Positions 1-10,013 of a stretch of 43,593 bases of DNA are shown here, piece after piece. The first letter of the stretch is position 1; every line of letters starts with the position of its first letter. The DNA is taken from the NCBI GenBank assembly GCA_005774545.1, contig VAUL01000021.1, positions 1 through 43,593 of the forward strand, written 5' to 3'. This DNA comes from Deltaproteobacteria bacterium. Lineage in GTDB: Bacteria > Desulfobacterota > Desulfuromonadia > Desulfuromonadales > BM103. A model generated the notes under the pieces. The model did no database searches, was not told the DNA's origin, and saw only the letters and a program-made list of their open reading frames with translations. The position numbers and the translations under genes were made by a program.

Positions 1-37
1 TTGCCAGGCAGGCGAACAGGATCAGGGTGCGGGTCAT
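1..37 (-). CDS. N-terminus of an exported protein (partial)
   Basis: Reading leftward from an ATG at 37, the sequence gives MTRTLILFACLA before the window ends. This looks like the start of a signal peptide, and the Cys after LFA could be a lipobox, but too little is visible to decide. A good ribosome binding site (GAGGAG, about 8-9 nt upstream, near 46-52) supports the start. The gene lies downstream of rne on the same strand but is separated from it by a strong terminator. Its function cannot be judged. Confidence 0.5.
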   Translation of the reverse strand, partial: MTRTLILFACLA

Positions 38-128
38 GGGCGTGTCCTCCTCGGGGGCGTCGGGACCTTCTGTCAGTCCGTTTGCCCTCTTGGACGGCAC
101 GGCGCCGGCAGGGTTTACCGCCGGGGTG

Positions 129-163
129 AAAAAAAACGACGGCCGGGTCGCCCCGGCCGTCGT
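129..163 (-). terminator. Rho-independent terminator of rne
   Basis: On the minus strand a perfect 12-bp stem (ACGACGGCCGGG with its complement, loop of 4) is followed by eight T residues. It begins 8 nt after the rne stop codon. Confidence 0.93.
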
Positions 164-171
164 GTCCATGC

Positions 172-2508
172 CTATTCGCCGGCGGGTTCCGCCGGTTGCT
201 TCTTGCGCGGTGCGCGTGGCCGCTTCGGCGTTGCGCCGGCGGCCGGCTCCGCGGGCGCCGGCGATGCCGGCGATGCCGGCGGGGGTTCGGCGGGAACGCC
301 TTCGGTCGCGGCGGTTTTTTTGCGCGTCCCCCGCTTCGGCTTGGCCGGGGCGGTTTCCGCCTCGGCCCCGGTCGGCGCCGCGGCAGCGGGTTCCGCCGCT
401 TCGGCCGCGGCCGGAGCCTTCTTGCGCGCCGGGCGGGGTTTTTTCGGTTCGGCGGCAACCGGCTCGGCCGGCGGCGCAGGCTCGACGGCAGGCGCTTCGG
501 CGGGTGCGGCTGCGGCATCCGCCGTCTTCCCCGCCGGTTTCTTGCGACCGCGGCGGCGGCGCTTCTTCTTGCCGGTTTTCCCCGGTTCGTCGTGGGCGTC
601 GGCGCCCTCCGCGGGCTCCTCTGCAGCCTCCTCGTCACCGGCCGCCGTACTGTCGGCATGTTCCGCCGCCGGTTCCTCGGCGCCGCCCTTCTTCTTCTTG
701 CGGCGGCGCTTCTTCTTGCCGGTCTTCCCCGGTTCGTCGTGGGGCTCGCCCGCCATTCCGGCCGGCTCGGCCGCGTCTTCGCCCGCTTCCGCGCCGCCGG
801 CCGCCGTGCTGTCGGCATGTTCCGCCGCCGCCTCTTCGGCACCGCCCTTTTTCTTCTTGCGGCGGCGCTTCTTCTTGCCGGTCTTCCCCGGTTCGTCGTG
901 GGGCTCGCCCGCCATTCCGGCCGGCTCGGCCGCGTCCTCGGCGTCCTCCCCGAGTTCCCTGCCGAGCGGGCGCTGCGACTTCTCCGGCATCGCCGTGACC
1001 TTCGCCTCGACGTATTCGGCGGCGGCCTTCTCCTTCTCGCGCTTGTGCAGGATGAACTCGATCTGGTCGGCCAGGAACGAGGTCCGGCCGGTGATGGTGA
1101 TGTCGGCCTGGTAGCGGCGCTCCATCTCGACCAGTTCCTCGCGCTTCTCGTTGAGCAGGAAGCTGGCGACCTCGCGGGCCATCTGCGCCTCGGCCTCGGC
1201 GACCTGCCCCTTGGCCAGGGCGGCATGCAGGCGGCGCAGGACCGAGACCGCCAGCGTTTCGACGCTGCGGATTTGCCCGGCCCCCTGGCAGTGGGGACAG
1301 ACGCGGTAGGCCCCCTCGGTCAGGGCCGGCTTGATCCGCTGACGGCTCATCTCCAGCATGCCGAACTGGCTGATGTGGCCGATGGTGATCCGTGCCTTGT
1401 CGCGTGCCGTCGCTTCGCGGAGTTTCTCCTCGACCTGGCGGTTGTGCTTGCGCTCGCGCATGTCGATGAAGTCGATGACGATCAGCCCGCCGAGGTCGCG
1501 CAACCGCAGCTGGCGGGCGACTTCTTCGGCGGCCTCCAGGTTGGTGCGGGTGGCGGTGGACTCAACGTTCGTCTCCCCGGCCATCTTGCCGCTGTTGACA
1601 TCGATCGCCACCAGCGCTTCGGTGGTGTCGATGACGATCGAACCGCCGGAAGGGAGCGGCACCTTGTTGCGGTTGATCGTCTCGATCTGCTCCTCGATCT
1701 GGTAACGGGAGAAGATCGGCCGGCGTTCCTGGTGCAGCTTCACCAGGTGGGTGTGGTCGGGCATGACGATCGCGAAGAACTCGCGCGCTTCCTTGTGCAC
1801 TTCGGGGTCGTCGATCAGCACCTCGTCCATGTCGGTGGTGAAGTAGTCGCGGATCGAGCGGATGACCAGGTTCGATTCCTTGTAGATCAGCGCCGGGGCC
1901 CGGACCTTTTTCTCCAGCGCCTGGATGTTCTCGTAGAGGCGCATCAGGTACAGGTAGTCGCGCTCCAGTTCCTCGCGGGTCTGGTCGAGTGCCGCGGTGC
2001 GTACGATGCAGCCGACGTTTTCGGGGAGGTCGAGGGTGTTGAGCGCCTTCTTCATCGCCTTGCGCTGCTTGTCGTCCTCGGCCTTGCGCGACACGCCGCG
2101 GGTCGGCGTGCCGGGCATCAGCACCATGTAGCGTCCGGCGAGCGACAGGTAGGTGGTCAGCGCCGCCCCCTTGGTGCCGCGCTCCTCCTTGACGATCTGC
2201 ACCAGGATCTCCTGGCCGCGGTGCAGAAGGTCGTTGATGCGCGGTTTGCCGCTGACCTTGAAGTCGGGCTTGATGACGGCGGCGTTGACCTCGTCGATCT
2301 GCAAAAAGCCCAGGCGTTCGGCACCGTAATCGACGAAGGCGGCCTGCAGCCCGGGTTCCACCCGGACCACCGCCGCCTTGTAGATGTTCCCCTTGGTCGG
2401 TTCGCGTCCGGCGACCTCGATCCCGAGTTCGGTGAGGACGCCGTTCTCGACGATGGCCACCCGGTTCTCCTCGGGATGGGTGGCGTTGATCAGCATCTTC
2501 TTCGACAT
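172..2508 (-). CDS. rne: Ribonuclease E/G with long repetitive tail
   Basis: Endoribonuclease of the RNase E/G family, involved in mRNA decay and rRNA/tRNA processing. The 778-residue protein has an S1 RNA-binding region (about 35-130), then the 5'-sensor and DNase-I-like catalytic core. The catalytic aspartates D303 (in AIDVNSGK) and D346 (in GLIVIDFIDM) and the zinc-link cysteines C404 and C407 (CPHC) fall at the same numbers as in E. coli RNase E. After about residue 500 the protein is low-complexity: lysine/arginine blocks (GKTGKKKRRRKKKKGG) alternate with acidic/Ala/Pro stretches, including a 53-residue unit present twice in full and once in part. In E. coli the tail is the degradosome scaffold; here that role is inferred. 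The start is supported by GGAAAG upstream. The 5' region is about 330 bases without a gene, which would fit a long autoregulatory leader, but this is not shown. Confidence 0.95.
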   Translation of the reverse strand: MSKKMLINATHPEENRVAIVENGVLTELGIEVAGREPTKGNIYKAAVVRVEPGLQAAFVDYGAERLGFLQIDEVNAAVIKPDFKVSGKPRINDLLHRGQEILVQIVKEERGTKGAALTTYLSLAGRYMVLMPGTPTRGVSRKAEDDKQRKAMKKALNTLDLPENVGCIVRTAALDQTREELERDYLYLMRLYENIQALEKKVRAPALIYKESNLVIRSIRDYFTTDMDEVLIDDPEVHKEAREFFAIVMPDHTHLVKLHQERRPIFSRYQIEEQIETINRNKVPLPSGGSIVIDTTEALVAIDVNSGKMAGETNVESTATRTNLEAAEEVARQLRLRDLGGLIVIDFIDMRERKHNRQVEEKLREATARDKARITIGHISQFGMLEMSRQRIKPALTEGAYRVCPHCQGAGQIRSVETLAVSVLRRLHAALAKGQVAEAEAQMAREVASFLLNEKREELVEMERRYQADITITGRTSFLADQIEFILHKREKEKAAAEYVEAKVTAMPEKSQRPLGRELGEDAEDAAEPAGMAGEPHDEPGKTGKKKRRRKKKKGGAEEAAAEHADSTAAGGAEAGEDAAEPAGMAGEPHDEPGKTGKKKRRRKKKKGGAEEPAAEHADSTAAGDEEAAEEPAEGADAHDEPGKTGKKKRRRRGRKKPAGKTADAAAAPAEAPAVEPAPPAEPVAAEPKKPRPARKKAPAAAEAAEPAAAAPTGAEAETAPAKPKRGTRKKTAATEGVPAEPPPASPASPAPAEPAAGATPKRPRAPRKKQPAEPAGE
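540..980 (-). repeat. 159-bp in-frame tandem repeat in rne tail
   Basis: The DNA coding for the basic block recurs with a period of 159 bp. For example, the GCGGCGGCGCTTC core starts at 700 and again at 859, and a more diverged third copy lies near 550-600. It encodes about 53 residues per unit (EPHDEPGKTGKKKRRRK type). The two complete copies are nearly identical at DNA level, indicating recent duplication; copy number may vary between strains. Confidence 0.85.
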
Positions 2509-2837
2509 GCAAAATCTTTCCGGCGATCGCGCGCGACCGCCTTAAGTGGGGGGTGGGCCGGTCCTGGCGCCCGCTCGACCGGGGAGCATCGCTCACCCGG
2601 GAGCCGTGTCGGCCGTCAGGACCCGTACCGTGAAATTCTGCGCTGCCAGGCCACGTCGGCGGCAGCGACTTTGCTCCTCCCCGGCGCGCTCAGGGGATGA
2701 ATCCTGCATTTATAACAGAAAGAAGGGGGTTTGGCTAGTAAACCAGTGCTGAGTGCTGAGCGATGAGCGATGAGTGGCCTTCGGGGGAAGTTTATGGATT
2801 TTACTCATCGCGCAGCACTCAGCGCTCATCGCTAGCT
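2509..2837. other. Intergenic region between rne and AAA/DRTGG gene
   Basis: This gap of about 330 bases holds no convincing coding frame. It contains the inverted heptamer repeat at 2745-2833 and a T/A-rich patch near 2709-2716 that reads TATAAA on the minus strand. That patch could be a -10 element for rne, with a leader of about 200 nt. No good -35 accompanies it, so the promoter is only tentative. Confidence 0.4.
2745..2833 (-). repeat. Heptamer inverted-repeat element, copy A
   Basis: The left arm (2745-2775, 31 nt) reads as units AGTGCTG, AGTGCTG, AGCGATG, AGCGATG plus AGT. The right arm (2803-2833, 31 nt) is its approximate reverse complement, with 6 differences of 31. The 27-nt loop contains GGCCTTCGG, which on the minus strand is CCGAAGGCC, matching the loop of copy B. 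So this copy lies in the opposite orientation to B. It ends 4 nt from the stop codon of the AAA/DRTGG gene. Confidence 0.88.
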
Positions 2838-3932
2838 TTAGTCCAGCTGCGCGTCGATGAAGTCGAAGTCGATCTGCTCTTCGGCGAGATGCTGCACCAG
2901 GCTGATCTTTTCGGTGTCCTCGGCGGTGATCTTGGAGACGTCCTCGTTGATGGTGCGGAAAACCTCGGCGGTACTTCTGGCGATGCGCATGAACGGCAGT
3001 TCGCTGTCGTCGAGCACCTCCTGGACGATGCTCGCCACCGGGCTCAGGCCCGGGATGACGATGCCGACCAGCTTCGCCCGGTACTCGGGGATGTGGTAGA
3101 GCGAGGCCATCAGCACCAGCAGTTCGTCGCGGCTGCTGGTCACCAGCAGCAGGGTGTTCGGTTCGAGCATCTCCACCACCTTCTGGGCGGAGGCGGCGCC
3201 GAGGTGGACGTGGTGGATGATGCGCAGCCCCTGCTCGCGGGTGGCGCGGAGCTTGAGGTCGAGGAGCTTGGCGATGTGCTGCAGGGTCGGGCCGGCGAGG
3301 ATCGGCGAGTAGTTGAAGCCGCCGTGCACCTTGACGCCGTGCGGCGCGGCCGCCATCCCCAGGTAGTGCAGGGTGCGGTCGCGCTTTTCGGCGATCAGCT
3401 TGTTCGGCATGACCAGCCGGACGCTGGCCCCGGCTTCGCGGTAGAGGGCGAGGTTGAGCGCCACGTCGTCGATGACGTGGCCGATGCCGCCGCCGGAGAT
3501 CATCATCACCGGGGCGCCGATCAGTTTGGCCACCCGGGCGTTGCTCAGCCCCAGCACCGAGCCGACGCCGCTGTGGCCGGCCCCCTCGACGATGAGGAAG
3601 TCGCAGCTCCTGTCGAGTTCGTGCACGGCCCTGAGCAGCTGCTCTTCCAGCACGGCCGCCGGCAGCTTGCCGTCGAGGAGCTGGCGGGTGGTCTCGGGCT
3701 GGAGCACCACCGGCGACATCAGCGGCAGCTGCCGCTCCATGCCGTAGACCCCGGCGATCAGCGCGGCGTCCTTGTCGGCCCAGGTTTCGCCGACCTTGAC
3801 CGGCTTGGGCCCGACCGGCTTGATGAAGCCGACCCGCGCGTACTTCTTCTGCGCCAGGTGCATGAGCGACAGGCTGGTGGTGGTCTTGCCGCAGTTCTGG
3901 CCGGTGGCGGCGATGAAGATCTTGCGGGCCAT
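2838..3932 (-). CDS. AAA-type P-loop protein with DRTGG domain
   Basis: A 364-residue cytosolic protein. It starts MARKIFIAATGQNCGKTTTS, a P-loop of the dethiobiotin/cobyrinate synthetase-like (AAA_26) type with GQNCGKT near residues 11-17. The N-terminal ~210 residues carry this fold, including the VEGAGHSGVGSV motif. The C-terminal part, after about 215, resembles the DRTGG domain found between the P-loop and catalytic domains of long phosphotransacetylases. The Pta catalytic domain itself is absent, so a role tied to acyl-phosphate or CoA metabolism is only inferred from family annotation. The start chosen has GGAAAGGA upstream; an ATG eight codons earlier has no such support. A promoter with a perfect TTGACA lies just upstream, and its 3' end abuts repeat copy A. 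Confidence 0.8.
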   Translation of the reverse strand: MARKIFIAATGQNCGKTTTSLSLMHLAQKKYARVGFIKPVGPKPVKVGETWADKDAALIAGVYGMERQLPLMSPVVLQPETTRQLLDGKLPAAVLEEQLLRAVHELDRSCDFLIVEGAGHSGVGSVLGLSNARVAKLIGAPVMMISGGGIGHVIDDVALNLALYREAGASVRLVMPNKLIAEKRDRTLHYLGMAAAPHGVKVHGGFNYSPILAGPTLQHIAKLLDLKLRATREQGLRIIHHVHLGAASAQKVVEMLEPNTLLLVTSSRDELLVLMASLYHIPEYRAKLVGIVIPGLSPVASIVQEVLDDSELPFMRIARSTAEVFRTINEDVSKITAEDTEKISLVQHLAEEQIDFDFIDAQLD

Positions 3933-3965
3933 GGCGAAATCCTTTCCGTTGGGCAATCAGCTGCA

Positions 3966-3994
3966 ATTCTGGATGCAGTCAGGTGGGCTGTCAA
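3966..3994 (-). promoter_or_regulatory. Sigma-70-type promoter of AAA/DRTGG gene
   Basis: On the minus strand there is TTGACA (3994-3989), a 17-nt spacer and CAGAAT (3971-3966), about 35 nt before the ATG at 3932. It sits directly beside repeat copy B. Confidence 0.6.
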
Positions 3995-4006
3995 CGGCAT
4001 AAAAGC

Positions 4007-4134
4007 AGTGCTGAGTGCTGAGCGATGATCGATGAGTAGAAACGAGTGCTAAGCGATGAGTGCTGAGCGATGAGTAACAATCATAATACATTGTCCGAAG
4101 GCCACTCATCGCTCATCGCTCGTTACTCAGCACT
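4007..4134 (+). repeat. Heptamer inverted-repeat element, copy B (double left arm)
   Basis: There are two successive 31-nt left arms (4007-4037 and 4045-4075), a 28-nt loop (4076-4103) ending CCGAAGGCC, and a 31-nt right arm (4104-4134). Units are AGTGCTG, AGCGATG and close variants, each arm ending in AGT at the loop side. It fills the gap between two divergent genes and lies between their presumed promoters. Confidence 0.9.
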
Positions 4135-4170
4135 GTCTCTCTCCCCCTCGACTATGCTATAACCACCCTC

Positions 4171-6092
<1,922 letters not shown>

Positions 6093-6096
<4 letters not shown>

Positions 6097-7355
6097 GCGG
6101 CCTGTTCATCGTCACCGTCGCCAGCGAGAAGGGCGGGGTGGGGAAGACCACCATCGCCACCAACCTGGCCGTCTATCTCAAGGCCCTCCACGAAGACCTG
6201 CCGGTCACCATCGCCTCCTTCGACAACCACTTCAGCGTCGACCACATGTTCGCCCTCGGCCCGCGCCCGGCGGCGGGGATGCAGGAGCTGCTGCACGGAA
6301 CGCCGTCGCCGGAGCTGGTCTCCTTCGGCCAGTACGGCGTGCAGTACCTCGCCTCGGCGCGCCGCCTGGCCCCGCCGGATGCGCCCCCCCGGAGCCTGCG
6401 CGCCCGGCTCGAGGGGCTCGGCCTCGAGGGGGTGCTGCTCCTCGACACCCGGCCGATCCTCGACTGGTTCACCGAGGCCGCCCTGCTGGCCGCCGATCTC
6501 GTCCTGACCCCGGTGAAGGACCGCGCCGCCCTGGTCAACGCCGCCGCCCTGCGCGCCGTGCTGCAGGAGGCCGGGCGCGACGGGCGGCTCTGGCTGGTGC
6601 CGAGCCTGGTCGATAGCCGGGCGCGGCTCAGCGGCGACGTGAAAGTCGGCGACTTCCTGACCTTCGCCGCCCGCGAGCGCGAGTACCAGGTGGTCGACCT
6701 GGTGATCAGCAAGAGCCCGCGCGTCGAGAGCCTCGCCTCGGGCTTTTCCACCCGCATCCGGCCGGTGCTGACCCATGCCCGGCAGACCGCGGTCCACGGC
6801 CAGCTCAAGCAGCTGGCCGAGTTCGTCCTTGCCCGGCGGGCCGCGGCGCCGGCGCCGCCGGCCGGCGGCGGGGTTCCGCCCGCCCACCGGCGCCTGGCGG
6901 TCGAGTGCCCGGTGTGCGCCGACCGGGCGCTCGACGGGGCCGGGCACGCCTTTTTCGACCTGCGCAGCCGGCGCCGGGGGCTGATCCACCCGCAGTGCCT
7001 CGCCGAGCTGCTGGGCGACTGCGAGCTGGGGCTGCTGCTCGCGCCGGAGAGCCTGTTCGTCATCGAGATGGCCGGTCCGGGGATGCTCGACGAGGAGCCG
7101 GAGCTGCAACTGCACCTGTTCGATGCCGGCGACCGGCTGATCGCCTCGGAGCGGCCTCCCGAGGGGGGCGACGGGCCGCTGCGGGCGGCTGTCGAAGCGA
7201 TGACCGGGCGCAAATGGCAGGCCGCCCTGCGCGAGTGGATCCTGATCGCCGCCACGGCCGGTCCTGCGGACGATCTGACGGCGCCGGCGGCCGGGCGCAG
7301 CTTGGCCGCGCGGCGCCGGACCGTGCTGCGCGAGGCCATGGGGAAGGTCCGCTGA
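6093..7355 (+). CDS. ParA-like P-loop ATPase with extra C-terminal domain
   Basis: A 420-residue protein whose first ~250 residues form a ParA/MinD-type ATPase: deviant Walker A KGGVGKTT at 13-20 with signature lysine K13, LLLDTRP in the Walker B position, and a DNHFSVD motif where the family usually has a switch aspartate. The remaining ~170 residues are not ParA. They contain a CPVC motif, a conserved-looking hydrophobic stretch, and an acidic section. It begins inside the last codons of the ABC-F gene (ATGA overlap), so translation is coupled. There is no parB or MinE partner nearby. The role is therefore open; localisation of some envelope or signalling component is a guess. Very GC-rich Ala/Pro linkers join the two parts. 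Confidence 0.75.
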
Positions 7356-7374
7356 CCCAGGGCGGCATTGTTTC

Positions 7375-7403
7375 TTGACACGATTGCCTAAATATTTTAA
7401 AGA
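7375..7403 (+). promoter_or_regulatory. Sigma-70-type promoter
   Basis: TTGACA (7375-7380), a 17-nt spacer and TAAAGA (7398-7403), in an AT-rich patch that stands out from the GC-rich surroundings. It drives the DUF4388-like gene starting at 7454. Confidence 0.7.
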
Positions 7404-7453
7404 GTTAGTCTTGGGGTGCTGAAGCTCCCCGACTTGCAAGGACGAGACGACAG

Positions 7454-8413
7454 ATGATCCTGCTGCCGCGCGGCAACCCCGTCAAAGAGAATGTCAATCC
7501 CGGCAAGGTCAACCTGCCGGAAGCCCTGGACAAGCTGCGCCAGGGGAAGTTCACGGGGTACCTGCGCTTCGACTTCAGCGAGGGGACCGGGATCTTCATC
7601 TTCCAGGCCGGGCGGCTGATCAGCGCCCTGTTCGAGACCGGCCGCGAGAACCTGATCGCCTACGATGCCATCGCCCGCACCTTCCACGAGGCCCTCAAGG
7701 GCGACGGCCGCCTCGACATCTACCGGCTCTCCCCGGAACTGGCCTACAGCATCCACGCCCTGCTGCACGGCGAAATGCTGCACCGCGGCCAGGATCTGCA
7801 GCTGATCGACATCCGCTCGCTGCTGACCCGGATGCGCGATGAACAGCGCAGCGGCTGCCTGCGCATCTACTCGAGCGCCCACATCGCCCTGATCTTCTAT
7901 CGCGACGGCAAGCCCCTCGGCTTCTTCCACGACGGTTCCACCGACATCGAAACCACGGCCGACACCTCCATGTCGGTCGCCCGCGAGCCCGGGGCCAAGG
8001 TCGACGTCCTGATCACCCGCGGCGATGTCGAAAAATCGCTGGCCGACCTGATGGAGACCGCCAACATCGCCGGCCTGTGGAACAAGGAGGTCGGCGAACG
8101 CCAGCGCCAGCGCGAGGAGCAGGAGAACGCCGCCAGCCGCACCCTGGAGATGCGCGAGGGGGAGCGGCGGCAGAAGACCTTGGCGCTGCTGCAGAAGACC
8201 GCCCAGCAGCATCTCGGCAAGATCGGCGTCTCGCTGGTGGAAAAGGAATTCGACCGGCTCAAGCTCAACGGCCTGCCGCTCGGCGAGGCGCAGCTCAACG
8301 GCCTGTACGACAACCTGGCCAAGGCCGCCAAGCTGGTGGCCGGGCCGAGCAAGATCGAGCAGATGCTCGACGAGATGAAAAAAGGCGCCAGAGCCTTGCT
8401 CAAGGGCTCCTGA
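7454..8413 (+). CDS. DUF4388-like protein
   Basis: A 319-residue soluble protein. The N-terminal part (about 15-70, LPEALDKLRQGKFTGYLRFDF...FQAGRLISALFE) and a second part (about 120-165, IDIRSLLTRM...SGCLRIY...IALIFYRDGKPLGFF) both follow the DUF4388/PATAN pattern: a helix, then a strand pair ending in a 'G-x-L/P' turn. Such modules occur in signalling proteins of Deltaproteobacteria and cyanobacteria. The C-terminal third is highly charged and coiled-coil-like (GERQRQREEQEN...). It has its own promoter and terminator, so it is a single-gene unit. Domain assignment is by pattern only. Confidence 0.5.
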   Translation: MILLPRGNPVKENVNPGKVNLPEALDKLRQGKFTGYLRFDFSEGTGIFIFQAGRLISALFETGRENLIAYDAIARTFHEALKGDGRLDIYRLSPELAYSIHALLHGEMLHRGQDLQLIDIRSLLTRMRDEQRSGCLRIYSSAHIALIFYRDGKPLGFFHDGSTDIETTADTSMSVAREPGAKVDVLITRGDVEKSLADLMETANIAGLWNKEVGERQRQREEQENAASRTLEMREGERRQKTLALLQKTAQQHLGKIGVSLVEKEFDRLKLNGLPLGEAQLNGLYDNLAKAAKLVAGPSKIEQMLDEMKKGARALLKGS

Positions 8414-8420
8414 AGCTGAT

Positions 8421-8450
8421 GGCGGCGGCGTTTGCCGGCCGCCTTTTTTT
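8421..8450 (+). terminator. Rho-independent terminator
   Basis: GGCGGCGGC, loop GTTT, then GCCGGCCGCC (one bulge), followed by seven T residues, starting 8 nt after the DUF4388-like gene's stop. Confidence 0.88.
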
Positions 8451-8470
8451 ACATTGCGAGGAGGTTTTGC

Positions 8471-9154
8471 ATGGAACAGTTCCAACTGGCCCTGGCCGTT
8501 TTCTGGCTGCTCGCCGGCGGGGTGGCCTTCTACTTCAGCATCGGCAACGCCCGCGTCTGGACCAGCATCGCGGTCGGCTTCTTCCTGATCCTGCTCGGCG
8601 AGATCATCCCCGGCGCCCTGCCGTTCCTCCCCGGGATGGACGATCCCTACATCCTGACCATGGGCCACATCATCGGGACGATCGCCATCCTGGTGATGAG
8701 CCACGGTTTCCAGGAGTACTACGTCTTCACCCGGACGCTCGACTTCGAGGGGAACAAGCTGCTCGTCTACCTGTCGGTGGCCGGCGTGGTCGCCGCCTCG
8801 CTGGTCTTCCTGCTGATCAATCCCGAGCCGACCCCCGAGGTTCGCCGCGTCGTGCGCATCGTCGAGAACACCAACTGGGTCTTCCTGTCGCTGATCAACA
8901 TCGACCTGATCCGCAAGATCTACCTGAACATCAGGGACACCCCGATCAGCAAGGGCTTCCTGGCCTTCATGGCGGTCTTCGCCTGCATCTTCCTCTGGAA
9001 GGGGAGCCAGCTGTACATCGACGTCTACGGCCTCGCGAACAAGAAGGAGCTGATCAACTACACGATCTCCTACTACACGAACCTCGGCGGCAACCTGCTG
9101 GCCAGCATCTCGGTCGGGGCGACGTTCATCTACCTGGCCAAGCTGCTGCGCTGA
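8471..9154 (+). CDS. Multi-pass membrane protein of unknown function
   Basis: A 227-residue hydrophobic protein with about six or seven predicted membrane segments. The first is at 5-25 and the second at 30-50, then TMGHIIGTIAILVMSHGF, LSVAGVVAASLVFLLI, and two or three near the C-terminus. I do not recognise the family. The start is fixed by GAGGAGG 8 nt upstream; an in-frame ATG 13 codons earlier lies in the preceding terminator and is rejected. It sits between the terminator and nadC (11 nt gap), so it may be co-transcribed with nadC. Confidence 0.7.
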   Translation: MEQFQLALAVFWLLAGGVAFYFSIGNARVWTSIAVGFFLILLGEIIPGALPFLPGMDDPYILTMGHIIGTIAILVMSHGFQEYYVFTRTLDFEGNKLLVYLSVAGVVAASLVFLLINPEPTPEVRRVVRIVENTNWVFLSLINIDLIRKIYLNIRDTPISKGFLAFMAVFACIFLWKGSQLYIDVYGLANKKELINYTISYYTNLGGNLLASISVGATFIYLAKLLR

Positions 9155-9165
9155 CGGGGGATCCG

Positions 9166-9996
9166 ATGCTTGCCCCCGTGGTCGACAGCCTGCTCCGTAC
9201 CGCCCTGGCCGAGGATATCGGTTCCGGCGACGTCACCACCGCGGCGACCGTCCCTCCGGGAACCCCGGGGCGCGCGCAACTGGTTGCCAAGGAGGATTTC
9301 ACTCTTGCCGGGATCGAGGTCGCCCGGCGGGTCTTCGAGCTGCTCGACGCGAAGGTGGCCTTCGAGGGGCTGATCGCCGACGGCCAGCAGGTCAGGCGCG
9401 GCGAGGTGCTGGCCTGGCTGAAGGGGGATGCCGCCAGCCTGCTGCAGGGGGAGCGCGTGGCCCTCAACCTGCTGCAGCGCCTGAGCGGGGTGGCGACCCT
9501 GACGGCGCGGTTCGTCAGGGAGGTGGCCGGTACCGGGGCGACCATCGTCGATACCCGCAAGACCACGCCGGGGCTGCGCGCCCTGGAGAAGTACGCGGTG
9601 CGGGTCGGCGGCGGCGGCAACCACCGGATGGCGCTCTACGACGGCGTGCTGATCAAGGAGAACCACGTGGCGGCGGCCGGCGGGATCGCCACGGCCGTCG
9701 CGCGCGCCAAGCGGCAGGCGCCGCACACCCTCAAGATCGAAGTGGAGGTGCGCGACCTCGACGAGGTCGGCCAGGCGCTGGCGGCCGGCGCCGACATCCT
9801 GCTGCTCGACAACATGGATCTCGACCAGCTGCGGGCCGCGGTCGCACTCATCGGCGGCCGCGCCGTCACCGAAGCCTCGGGCGGGGTCAATCTCGACACC
9901 GTGCGGGCCATCGCCGAAACCGGGGTCGACCTGATCTCGGTCGGGGCGCTGACCCATTCCTATCGTTCCGTCGACATTTCCATGCTCTTTACCTAG
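9166..9996 (+). CDS. nadC: Nicotinate-nucleotide pyrophosphorylase (carboxylating)
   Basis: Quinolinate phosphoribosyltransferase converts quinolinate and PRPP to nicotinate mononucleotide, the step that joins de novo NAD synthesis to the salvage route. The 276-residue length is normal. Diagnostic stretches include the N-terminal ALAEDIGSGDVTT, DTRKTTPGLRALEKYAVRVGGG, NHRMALYDGVLIKENH, KIEVEVRDLDE, DILLLDNM and the C-terminal EASGGVNLDTVRAIAETGVD, together forming the PRPP/quinolinate site in the alpha/beta barrel. The ATG is preceded by GGGGG. nadA and nadB are not in the window. birA follows after 17 nt. Confidence 0.96.
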   Translation: MLAPVVDSLLRTALAEDIGSGDVTTAATVPPGTPGRAQLVAKEDFTLAGIEVARRVFELLDAKVAFEGLIADGQQVRRGEVLAWLKGDAASLLQGERVALNLLQRLSGVATLTARFVREVAGTGATIVDTRKTTPGLRALEKYAVRVGGGGNHRMALYDGVLIKENHVAAAGGIATAVARAKRQAPHTLKIEVEVRDLDEVGQALAAGADILLLDNMDLDQLRAAVALIGGRAVTEASGGVNLDTVRAIAETGVDLISVGALTHSYRSVDISMLFT

Positions 9997-10013
9997 AGCC
10001 GAGGCGAGCGCGT

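Noticed and set aside
27-2700. Long plus-strand open frames opposite rne (323, 834 and 303 residues)
   Set aside because: They are Arg/Pro/Ala-rich shadows caused by high GC opposite a clear RNase E frame with exact catalytic residues.
2745-4134. CRISPR array at the heptamer repeats
   Set aside because: Units are 7 bp and contiguous within arms, without spacers of constant length, and there are no cas genes.
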